From the NCBI GenBank assembly GCA_013396525.1, contig VWYX01000254.1:310001-374000 (forward strand): DNA of 64,000 nt. Reading direction: 5' to 3'. The notes below the pieces were generated by a model, which saw only the letters and a list, made by a program, of their open reading frames with translations, was not told the DNA's origin and searched no databases. The DNA is from Chaetorhynchus papuensis. Its lineage: Eukaryota; Chordata; Aves; Passeriformes; Rhipiduridae. Shown one piece after another: positions 11,696-21,652 of this stretch (positions are counted from its first letter, which is position 1; each line of letters starts with the position of its first letter). The translations under genes and the position numbers were made by a program.

Positions 11696-13095
11696 GTATT
11701 TTTTTTTAATATTAAATTAGCTGCCAGTGTGGGGTAACTTCTTCACTAGAGCCCTGTGTGAGCCACATTGTTCATTAGAGCAGTATAGTTCTTGGATTGA
11801 AATTTCAATTAAATAAAACTCAGCAGGGTGATCAGCTATATAAAGAAATAATACATGAAGCCAGAGAGGTGGGTGAAGGATTTCACCCTTACCTGTTTGT
11901 GTTGCTCTAACAGCCTTTGTAAGTGGGCCTGTTACTCCCAGGACCTTCAGATGATTAAAGACTAGGAAATGTATTTTTTTTTTTTTAACGCTGAGGTGAT
12001 TTGTAAACTTTCTCCGCTCTGCCTTGAACAAAACATAGGGGCTTCAGTTTTCCTTGGTAAGAGTTCATGTAGTGAACCTAAAACCAAACAGAAAACTGTG
12101 GCATTTGATGTAATTCTGAGGACCAGATTCACATTCCTGTTCAGGCAAAGTGGGGAGAGACCTGGATCCAGGAGCCCTGCTCAGAGGAGTGAAGGATTGA
12201 CTTCTCCTCTGCACAGGTATTCCTGAGAAAACTTCCAAGCAAATGTACCGCTGGACATTTACTGGTTTAGAATTAGTCTGTTTCTATGGAAAAAGTCTGG
12301 TTTCAATGAATTGCTCTGTTTTAAAGTAAACCCGAATTCATCAAGAAATCTGAAGCCAGCTCTATTTATGTCTCCATCCACCAGCAGAGTTAATGGCTGG
12401 AAGCCAGAAATCTTTGTGAAGATAACAGGTTTCTCATATTCCCCGTGAACTTCACGCTGCATGAAAAAATACATTTCTGGGTAGTTACTTTCTGTGGTGT
12501 AACCCTGTGGTATTAGCACAGCAATCTCTCTCCACACACCAGTTTTGCCATTCAGCCCTTGTAAAACTGTTGTTGTGTAAGTGCTCTCAGAGATGTGGAG
12601 TTGAATTCTGGAAAGAAAGAAGAAGCTTTCCCAGTGCCGTTCTGCTAAAGGAAAGTTGAATTCCAGCCCCACTGATTTGTCCCCAGAGCTCATGTAAGCT
12701 GCACAGCCTTGGCTGTGTGGGGACGTGGGAGCAGGCCTTGTGTGTACTTCAGAGGAAGCTCATTTTCACAAGTTTCTCCCCTCTGATAAGCTGAGTTTTG
12801 ACTTTCCAATTTCACAATAAGTTAAACAGCACAAAGCCACAAAAGGTATCACAAACCCCTATTCCTTTCAGTCAGTTGTCTCAGGACTTTGAGATTCTGT
12901 TTCTTGCTCTCTGCTTTGGGTTAAATTTTCCCCTTGTCCAGTTGAAAAATGGAAAAAAGTTCAATAGAGTGTTATAAATACATTAGAATTTAGGTTTAAC
13001 TTGTTTTCCTGATAATACTGCCTGCTGCTCCTTTTTTGTATACTGGATAAGTGTATTAAATATTAATTAACATAAATTTTCAATATTTACCCTAG
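11696..13095 (+). other. intron W8-W9, contains a long antisense open frame
   Basis: About 1.4 kb. A 144-codon open frame on the minus strand (12259-12693) has a protein-like composition but no recognised family; it is discussed under findings. The acceptor TTTACCCTAG has a rather weak pyrimidine tract. Confidence 0.65.
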
Positions 13096-13221
13096 TTCAA
13101 CCTTTTACAACTGGAGGATTTCAACAACTGCCTTGAAACACTGGAGGGTCGTGTCAAGAATTGCACAGACACCTTTGATAGTCTCTGTCTAGAGGAAGGA
13201 GACAACTCAGAATTGCTCATG
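13096..13221 (+). CDS. SYNE2: SYNE2 exon W9, spectrin repeat
   Basis: Encodes 42 residues, phase 0-0: FNLLQLEDFNNCLETLEGRV, then a cysteine-containing segment ending NSELLM. The donor is ATG|GTATGT. It is supported by an open frame and by exact phase continuity with both neighbours, although the acceptor tract is weak. Confidence 0.88.
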
Positions 13222-13730
13222 GTATGTTTGCATTCCCAAATCTAGAAAGATACTACTCAGCTGTTGCCCACTTCAAGATGCTTTTCGTGTCCTGAATGTC
13301 ACACTTGCAGCACTTCCATCAGAGTAACTATAACTCAGCCAAAACACCAAAAGCAATGATTTAAAAGTTTAGAAACTCTAGATCTGCATTGCAGGCCAGA
13401 TGCCTGCGTGGAAGGGAGGAAATTACCCACATTTGGGGTTGATAGGAGATCTTTTTCCCCAGCGTTGCTCTGGACCTACCCTGTTTCCCTCAATGTAGGG
13501 TACAAAGTAAATCTGGAAGTACCAGGTCTTGAGTATGTCTTCAGTACTGTTGGAAGAGTGAGCCTTGTGTAAAAGAATGACAATGTTTTTGTTTCCTACG
13601 TTTTTTGAAGTTAACACAGGAATGTTGGGGTTTTTCATGTTAGTGTTTTGGAGAAAAAGCTTCTGTATTTCTTTGACATGAAAGAAAGGCAGTGGTTTTT
13701 TGCAATAATTTATTTTTTCTTTATTTCCAG
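13222..13730 (+). other. intron W9-W10, no features recognised
   Basis: About 0.5 kb of non-coding sequence ending in TTCTTTATTTCCAG. Nothing else seen. Confidence 0.75.
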
Positions 13731-13885
13731 AATCAGACACTGGAGCTTGCTGCACTTTCTCCAAGCATAGAGAGTTTGAATGAAGCAAGCATAAAGCTGC
13801 CACTCAGTGACTTCACCATGAAGAAAATGCAGAACCTGACTCGGCAGTGGAGTCAGAAAACAGCAGCTGCTCTGGAATGTTGCAG
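13731..13885 (+). CDS. SYNE2: SYNE2 exon W10, spectrin repeat
   Basis: 155 bp, phase 0 to 2. It starts NQTLELAALSPSIESLNEA, and the helix-C-like segment MQNLTRQWSQKTAAALECC carries the conserved tryptophan. The donor is CAG|GTCTGA, weaker than its neighbours but phase-consistent with the next exon. Confidence 0.9.
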
Positions 13886-14228
13886 GTCTGAAAGTCAAAC
13901 AAAAAAAAAAATCACTAGTAATAATTTTCTGTGAGAAAATTGAAAACCAAGTTAAAGTATTGGAAGTCTTGCAATCTGTTCTCAGCTTCCTCAGGGGCTT
14001 GCCAGGTGGAATTCTGCCCTTTCAGTTTACTTGATTTTTTTCAGTGGCTATTTGTATTCCAAGTCAGTTGAAGCAAAAATCTGGATGTTCATAGGGAAAG
14101 AAGGGAGCAAAGTGCCAAGTGAAACCCCCACTATGTTAATGTTGTTGACCACCACATTAGACCATCTGTAAACATACCCAGAAAAACAATCATCACAACA
14201 GTTTCTGGTTATTTGTTTTGTTTTACAG
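13886..14228 (+). other. intron W10-W11, no features recognised
   Basis: A 343-bp intron with nothing recognised. It ends in TGTTTTGTTTTACAG. Confidence 0.75.
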
Positions 14229-14376
14229 TATGCTTGAGGGAACTCAAAATGATGAGAAGAAATTCTTTCAGAAATGTGAGAAGTGGATGAAATTCCTAGA
14301 AAAAATGAAAGAAGCCTTAAAAACAGATATTCCAGGACGGTTTGAAGAACTGCAAGAGCAACAGAGAGTATATGAG
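14229..14376 (+). CDS. SYNE2: SYNE2 exon W11, spectrin-repeat helix A
   Basis: 148 bp, phase 2 to 0. The split Ser codon is followed by MLEGTQNDEKKFFQKCEKWM, with the helix-A tryptophan in EKWMKFLEKMKEAL. It ends EELQEQQRVYE. The donor is GAG|GTAAAT. Exons W10 and W11 sum to 101 codons. Confidence 0.92.
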
Positions 14377-15500
14377 GTAAATCTAATTCTCAAAATGGAA
14401 GTGGCATCTTGAATGATGAAGGCAGGGGGAAATCACTAGAAAATGCTGTGCATTTTGAAATTAGATCTGGGCAGGATTTTACAGAGCATTTCACTCTTGA
14501 AATGCCTGTTAAGAGAAAAACTCTGAAACGTGAAAATCCTTTTCCAAAAAGGACAGATCCCTTTTTTCAGGGATCAGACCTTTAGGAGTGCATCTTCAAG
14601 TGTTGTGTCATGGTAGTCCTAAACTTCTCCAGCCCTGAGGTGTATTTGTCTGCCTGTCCCAGAGCACTGGAGCCTGTGGCAGCTAACTGGATAGTTTGCT
14701 GGAGACCTGGCAGCAATCTTAACAGTTTCTGGAAGAAATGCATTTAAAATAGTGCTTTCACAGCCTATTTCTGGTTTGACCAGTTACTAGATTTTGGTGG
14801 AAATCTTTCTTTGCTGCCATTTTCCCAAACACTTACTGTTTGTTATAGAGAGACAGTGCTTCACATTCGTTCAGAGGAGGTGGTACAGTGCACGCTAGCA
14901 ATGGAAAAATAACCAAAATACAGAAAAGAAAAATTATTTGGTAAATGCTAAAACATCACCAGCTGTTGAGGTGAACCTCGTTCTGTGAACCACAGCTTCA
15001 CACTACCCAAAGTACTGAGGCTGTTCCCACAGGGTGTTTAGTCTCTGCATGTTAGTGATGTTCATTAGGGCCCACAGAAAGTTATTTTCTTTTTACTTAG
15101 ACCTCTCCAAATCAATTCATTCATTGTAATGAAATAGCATATAGAATGAACTTCTGCTCATTGTGATAAAGAGTAAATTCACCCTTAGATGGTGCCCTTT
15201 TTATATGTTTTCTAAAGACTTCTGTCTAGATTGAATTTCTCATTAATGAGTCAAAAAACTTTAGGTTTCAGATCTGTATCATCCAGCTCATGGTGGGTTC
15301 TGCTATCACATATGTGCAAATTCCTTCTGGTATTCAAAAAGCGTGGACTCCTAGGGTGCATTTGACACTAGCAATTAAAAATAATAGAGTTTTTAGCATT
15401 TACAATTAAATAAATGCTGTCACTCTAGAGGAACAGAAGCAGCTTTCATCAGCAAAAGTTGTTCACTGAATAGTTAAAATTGTTCTCTTGGTATTTTCAG
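14377..15500 (+). other. intron W11-W12, no features recognised
   Basis: About 1.1 kb without coding or repeat signal. It ends in TTGGTATTTTCAG. Confidence 0.75.
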
Positions 15501-15595
15501 ATGCTGCAGACTGAGATTTCCATAAATCAGCAGACATTCAATTCTATCATAGAAAAAGTTCTACTCTCCTTGGAATCGGGAGAAGCAGAGAAAAG
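15501..15595 (+). CDS. SYNE2: SYNE2 exon W12, spectrin-repeat helix B
   Basis: 95 bp, phase 0 to 2, starting MLQTEISINQQTFNSIIEKV and ending SGEAEK plus a split Arg codon. The donor is AAG|GTACTT. With the next exon it sums to 110 codons. Confidence 0.9.
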
Positions 15596-16862
15596 GTACT
15601 TTATTTGATTTTCTCCTTAGGATCTTGGTAGTTCAGTGAATATGTTGTCTTCCTTGGAATCAGTATTGAATCCTTGCTCTTCTGAGGACATAAACCCGAA
15701 TTCTTGGCTGGCTTCACTCTTTAAATGACCACCTGCCATATTTTTCAAAGGCATGAGGAGGTGTAGTGAGAGAAAACACAGATGCCCTGGCCAGACTGCA
15801 TTTGGGATAGTAACTGGCTGGGCTGAAAACAAAAATAATTGCTCCTGACCCGGAGTCTTTTGTTGTGTACCTGTGGTTGAGAAGCTGCCTTCCCACAGAG
15901 CGTCATGAGGATGCTGCATATGAAGGATCCTTTCCCTCTCCCCGGACCTCTCTGCTGCTCAGAGTGCAGAGGTGTGGACTGTCCACATTGCTCCTGGCAC
16001 ACGTGGCAGGGCACTGAGTCACTGGCCATGAAACCCAAAACATATGGTACCTAAACCTGTTTTTTATCAGTGTGATCTTACACTTTTCATCAGTGTAGCG
16101 TGAGAAACAGCAGGTAATGTTTGTGAGCAGAGGTTCAGCTGCCTCAGGTGTTTGGGGTGAGCACATTCCCCTCCCTGCCAGAGCTTGCTGCTTCCAGTGA
16201 CTTGGCAGGGCAGTGTGTGCTCCCCTCAGTCATGCCAGTATGAAATCCATAGCTTGGCTTAAAACTGCCAGGGAAGGTAGGGCTAAGCTGAGCTGAGCTG
16301 CTGGATTTTTGTTTTGGAACTACCCCCACAACAGCAGGATTCTGTATAAGACCGAATCAGGGACCAAGGCCTCCTGCAGAGAAGCAGAATTGATAGATGG
16401 GTTTGCTGTAATCAACATGCCAGATCTGCTAGATCGTCTGACCATGTTGTAGAGGAGGACAAAATAACTGCTTAAAGGGGTTCAATAAATACACAGTTTT
16501 CCATTGTGCAGATCAATTTTGCAGCAGAATCGGCGACCTTGTCTCACTTGCATTGACCTTTTTGTTCTTCAGAGAAGTGTTTAGTGCATATTGTGTCTGA
16601 TTGCTGTACTGTGTATGTTGCTGTTCCACAGCTGCAAGATTGACTTGCCTTACCCCTTTTTGTATCATGTAAAATGTTGTTTGGATTGCTTAAAAGATAG
16701 AATACAGAGAGCAGGGCTGAGCCTACGGCTGCAAAGAGCTTGCTTGCATTGTTTGGGTGTTATAATTGGAGAACAACTTTGCAAATGGACAGCCTTCACA
16801 ATTACTGTAATATGCAGCCTTGAGATCAAACTAAATTAATGCTCAGCCCTTGTAATTTTCAG
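15596..16862 (+). other. intron W12-W13, no features recognised
   Basis: About 1.3 kb. Several short open frames occur, none with coding character. It ends in TTGTAATTTTCAG. Confidence 0.75.
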
Positions 16863-17097
16863 GACAGAGTTTATTTCCAAGCTCACGTTGCTGAAGGAGC
16901 AGTGGCAGAATGTTATCCGGATGGTTCAGCAGAGGAAGAAGGATATCGATGGACTCGTGAGCCAGTGGCAGCTCTTCAGGAGCTCCCTGCAGAGCCTCAG
17001 CAGATTCCTGGATGACACAAACAGCTTCCTTGCAGCTGTGAAGAGCCAGGACTGTTACAGCCTTTACCAGCTTAGAAATGTCATTCATGATTTCAAG
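16863..17097 (+). CDS. SYNE2: SYNE2 exon W13, spectrin-repeat helix C and next helix A
   Basis: 235 bp, phase 2 to 0. TEFISKLTLLKEQWQNVIRM supplies the helix-C tryptophan, and LVSQWQLFRSSLQSLSRFL gives the tryptophan of the next repeat. It ends QLRNVIHDFK. The donor is AAG|GTACGG. One of the longest exons of the rod here. Confidence 0.93.
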
Positions 17098-18498
17098 GTA
17101 CGGCGTTTATTTCTCATAAATCTAAAATATGTGGGGTTTTTTCTCTCAGACTGAAACAGCTTCTGTCCAGTAAGGTAAAAAGCTTTAAAATAACACACTT
17201 GGGGAAAAAATGGTTGCTGACACTTTTTTCTTAAAGCTGAGCACAGATAAGAAAACAGTGACATTGCAAAAGGCTCATTATAGTCAAAAAACTGCCCAAT
17301 CAGCATGGCCATTTAGTAGCTTTGCATGCTTTAAAAATCTTATGGATATGAAAATGGAAATTCAGCATGCAAGAAAATGAAACAGACACCCTAGTCAGCA
17401 GGTAACTCCTAGGTCTGTGTGCATCTTACTGACATGACTGCTGAATTCAGGCCTTTTAGTTTGCCTGGAGGAAGGTACTTATGTGGCAAGACAGGCCATA
17501 TAGGTCCTGTGTGTGCAGGGGTGGGCAGGAGATGCCAGAAACAAAGGATAAAACACTTGCAAGGGAGTCTGTTCACCCCAGGATACACAGGCCTGGTCAG
17601 CAGTTCTTTAGGGCAGCGAGTTCTGCATTTTACATGCAGTGGAAAAAAATATTTTCCTTTGTTAATTTTGGATAGTTTGGTTTTCCATTTAACTGTGGAC
17701 CTCTTTGTTTTATAGGAAGGTAGAAACAAGCAGTGAACTTGATGGTTTCTTTTAAAGCCTTTTAAAATCATATTATTGAATGCCATTTTCACAGTCCAAG
17801 ATTTATATTGTGTACCCACACACCTAGCGTTGATGGATTAACACATTACCAGTATTCCATTTGGTGCTTGCCCTATTTATTTCATCTTTATTTCTACCTG
17901 CTGTGTAAAGGTGATTTTTAGAAGATTTTACAACTTAGTGCTTATGCTTTTTCTTAGGGAGAAAAGCCAAAAAGTCTTCTCCCTCCTACTCCCAAATTGC
18001 CCTGTTCCCCCTGCTGCTGTTCTACAGAAAGAAACTCTGATTATATCTCCTTGTGTTAGAGATCAATTTGTTATGGGCAAATTATTATTGATGGCTTACT
18101 TCACTTGGAGTGTGTAATGATTAACAGAGCTGTTGTGTCTGAAAAAATTAGCCTAAGATGTCGATGCTAGAGTTGCTTACAGAACTTAGATTGTATTTTT
18201 TGTTCTGAATAACTCATACAACTGAATTTCCATCTTTTTTTGACTGCTGACATATTTTACCATATAGATTCAGTCTGGGAAACTCTACTGTAGAGTTGTA
18301 TAAATCAAAATATCAGAGCAAATATGATTTTTCTGAAATCAAAGAAGCAGATAGGAGAAGATCTATTGATTACTCTTCCATGAATGTGAACAAAGTAGTA
18401 TCTTGTGAGTCATCTTCCCAAGTGAAACACCGGTAATGCACTTCTGTAAATTTCTAAGAACCTCTTAAAAAGTAAATTTTTTTTTTTTTCTTTTCAAG
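17098..18498 (+). other. intron W13-W14, no features recognised
   Basis: About 1.4 kb. It ends in a long T tract followed by TTTTCAAG. An additional AG two bases later would shift the frame and is not used in this model. Confidence 0.7.
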
Positions 18499-18693
18499 AG
18501 TAAGGCAGTGATCCTTCAGAGGTGGCAAGCCATGTACACCTTGGTGATCGATGTCGGGGAGAAGATACGCACGGTCTCCGATCCCGAGACCAGCTCTGCT
18601 CTCCAGGAGGAGCTCAGCCAGTTACAACAGCGCTGGGGGAAAACCCAGGCCCTGCTGGAGAAGAAGAAGATGCAGTTCAGTGGCACCCTACAG
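18499..18693 (+). CDS. SYNE2: SYNE2 exon W14, spectrin-repeat helices B-C
   Basis: Encodes 65 residues, phase 0-0, starting SKAVILQRWQAMYTLVIDVG. LSQLQQRWGKTQALLEKKKM is a classical helix C with its tryptophan. The start after CAAG (not CAAGAG) is chosen because only it keeps the frame. The donor is CAG|GTAGAT. Confidence 0.9.
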
Positions 18694-19403
18694 GTAGATG
18701 ATGCATTCCCCACCTGCTGCTCTGGAGTTGGGTATCAAGAACTTCTCTGTCCCACCATCTCCAGGGCTGAGCTGCTGCTCACTGCGGGAGCACTCCGAGG
18801 GAAGTGCCTGTCATGTGTCATCAGGGCTTGTGGGAAGCTAAAACTGTGGTCCCCTGATTCTCCAAAGCAAATTGAGTTGGCTTCCATTTCTTGGGACACT
18901 GGGTGTTCCTGCTTTGATTGTTCTCGTGCTCCCCATAGCCCGGAGCTCACTCCTGCTTTGGGCTGTGAAGTTAAAATTTAGCTTAGAGTTAACGTGATTT
19001 GTTCCTCCTCATGTTGTTGAACATCTAAACACAAGGGCCAGTCATATTTACTTCCTTAGAGCACTGAATTTGCTTTCATGGCTAAGTAGCACATTAGGTG
19101 TGTCTTAAAATACTGTCAGTGATACAACCCCCAGTGCAAAACCCGTGCTTAAAGCCTCTTGGGTTGAACAAAACAAAATGAGCAGAAATGCTCTCTAAGG
19201 CAAGCCTTAAATAGGAGAGGCTTGAAGTTCTGTCAAGCCAAGCACCATATCCTTGTGGGTGGCACTATGTATCAGAAAAGAAAACTCAAAAAACCAGAGC
19301 ACATGATTGATTATTTCAGTGGGTTGAAGATGCTGTTTTGTTACATAGCCATGTGGTTTGGTATGTCCTCACCTTTTATACTTCCTCGGGTCTCCTTGAG
19401 CAG
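18694..19403 (+). other. intron W14-W15, no features recognised
   Basis: About 0.7 kb without recognised elements. The end is TCTCCTTGAGCAG, a tandem GAG/CAG acceptor. Confidence 0.7.
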
Positions 19404-19529
19404 ACTTGTGACCACTTTGAAAAGCAAACCAAGGAACTGGAAAGCAGATTGCAAGAGCTAAAGGAGAAAGTAAAAGATCCACTCCCTGTTGAACATGAAG
19501 AGCTCCACAAAGCCAAGGAACATACTAAG
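19404..19529 (+). CDS. SYNE2: SYNE2 exon W15, spectrin-repeat helix A
   Basis: Encodes 42 residues, phase 0-0: TCDHFEKQTKELESRLQEL, later DPLPVEHEELHKAKEHTK. It matches mammalian nesprin-2 as recalled. The acceptor is tandem (GAG then CAG); CAG is preferred, and using GAG would add one Gln. The donor is AAG|GTATGA. Confidence 0.91.
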
Positions 19530-21415
19530 GTATGAAGAGCCATATTGTATTTAAATTGATGTAGTCTTTGCACAACACCTCATCCCTGTAAAATCAGTTT
19601 TCCCTCTTACCTGCTCTTCAGTGACACTGAATTTCTCTCCTTTACACCATCCTGATTGCTGCCAGTCTCCAAAGTCCAGCTGACCAAAAAGATTATGAGT
19701 AGTAGTAGTAGTGTTTGGATTTTTTTTTTTCCTGCTTCTGTTCCCTTTACAATCTGAATTTATAAAATAAGTAGTTTCTCAAACAAAAGGGAAAAAGCTC
19801 CCCTCTCTCAGTTCAGTTGGCTGCTATCCCTATGACTGAATCTCCCTTTTTGTTTCCCAATCCATTTCGCTCATGGAGTTCCTCAGGCAAGAGACCTTGT
19901 AATTCTGCAGAGCACCATACATACCTGCAGGATCTGGGAATAATTAAAGAGAAGGAAAATTAAGAGTAAGGGAGTGGCAAAATTCCTTGCAGCCCATAGT
20001 GCACCATGAAAATTAAATGGCAAGAAAAGCATTTCCAAGGGATAGGAGACGTTTTGTCTGGAGTGGTCAGTCTTTCATCATCCTTTTATGAAGTGAATTG
20101 TTGACCTATGTAGTGGGAACAAATAAGCTTATTAACAAGCCAAGGCTTTGAACTCATTATCAGCAGTCTGAAATCTTCTTTGTGAGTGCTGGCTGCCTTT
20201 CCCACAGCAGCAGCCTTGCTGTAGCCCTGAAGTGTCTGTGAGGTGGGAGCACACAGCTTCTGCCTCTTATCCCAGCAAGAGAAATTCAGCTGTAGAGGGA
20301 TCAGGGTCAGACAGTGCCAGTGCAAGTGCTGCTAGCAGGCGTCATAGTACAATAAAGGACTAAAATGGCATGGGAGAGAAGGGACCTCCTTTCCTCTCCC
20401 TGCTTTTCACTTCTATATGGAATAAAGCTATTTTTCTTTTAGTCCTGGGCCTTATATGAGGCTAGCAAAGTCCTGTGAAATTCCATAGGTAGGTCTGTTA
20501 ATGCAGGGATTTGTCCCTTGTTAGGAGATATAACTTCATGTGTGCATATCTGTAGGAGTACTGTGTTCTCAGGTAAATTTTAGAGTCAAGTTTATTTGGT
20601 TTTTTTCCTCTAGTGTTGAAGCTGGGTCCAAGACCTGTGAAAATCATCACAGGGTTTAGACCCAGCACGCTTCTGACACAAACACTCACAGGTTTTTATC
20701 CCTTTAAAATGAGACAAACTGGATTCTCTCGAACAGGTTTTTTTTTTGTTGGATGAACCAGTGACCCTTCCCAGCAGCCTTTTTGCAAAATGGGACCTAG
20801 GACCTTGTGTGTAGTGTGTCATATTCCCCAGCTGCACGCAGTGGTACCTCTGCCTTTTTGGTGACAATTTTAACAGTGTTAAGAAAAATGTGTAACTTAA
20901 AATAAAGAGAAAGGGGAGCTGGGGGAGCAAAGCAGAAAAGAGAGCCTGTTTTCTGTGAACAAGCAGTTTAAAAGCTCCACATTCCTCACAAATCTGAGGA
21001 AGTGCCTATGAAATCATTCATTAGAGAAGGGAAACGATTTCATTTCTTTCTGTGTTTAGAAAAATAACCTGAAACTGGAGCAAATGCAGGTGGAAAGCAA
21101 CTTGTCCAAAATCGTTATAACAGGAAAGAAGGAAACCCCAAAGAAGCGGGCATGTGCCAGCCTGGGTGTGAGACCCCAAACGCTGCCCTGGAGTACGGGG
21201 AGTTGCCGGGGCCGGGCTCCGTTCCGGCACTTTGGGATGCAGTGATGGTACCAGCCGATCAACTGGGGCTCTGCCATGGGTTCCACTGGGCTCCAGTGGG
21301 TTCTGGTGGGGGTCCAGGGGGGTTCCAGCGATCTCCCGGGGACCCTGGCCAGCCCAGCCCCACTGGAGAGCGCGGCTCAGGCAGGCTGCACATTCCCTGC
21401 TCTCCTCCCCCACAG
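19530..21415 (+). other. intron W15-W16, GC-rich at its 3' end
   Basis: About 1.9 kb. The first 1.5 kb is ordinary and AT-rich. From about 21,150 it becomes GC- and CpG-rich, with imperfect repeats of a GGGTTCCACTGGGCTCCAG-like theme near 21,275-21,330. Confidence 0.65.
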
Positions 21416-21496
21416 GCCAGGCAGGGGATTAGCGAGCAGGTTTGGAAAGCCGAGGAGCTTAGTGCCAAGGCTTGTGCCGGGTGCTTTTCCATGCAG
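21416..21496 (+). CDS. SYNE2: possible in-frame 5' extension of exon W16
   Basis: A strong upstream acceptor, TCTCCTCCCCCACAG, ends at 21415. The 81 bp from there to the standard start of W16 are open and in the same frame, adding 27 residues that start ARQGISEQVWKAEELSAK. The mammalian protein as recalled lacks this segment, so if real it is a lineage-specific or alternative splice form. The standard acceptor gives the conserved protein and is the default. Confidence 0.3.
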
Positions 21497-21652
21497 GAGC
21501 TGGAGCAGTCGCTGGCAGACTGGGCCCACGACATGAAGGAGCTGCAGGCCATGAAGGCGGAGCTGGCGCACCTCATCCTCACCGAGGACATGATGGTGCT
21601 CAAGGAGCAAGTGGAGCACTTGCACAGGCAGTGGGAAGAGCTCTGCTTGCGG
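21497..21652 (+). CDS. SYNE2: SYNE2 exon W16, spectrin-repeat helices B-C
   Basis: Encodes 52 residues, phase 0-0. It starts ELEQSLADWAHDMKELQAMK, and EQVEHLHRQWEELCLR is the helix C with its conserved tryptophan. Highly similar to recalled mammalian nesprin-2. The donor is CGG|GTGAGT. Codons are GC-rich, unlike most neighbouring exons. Confidence 0.94.
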
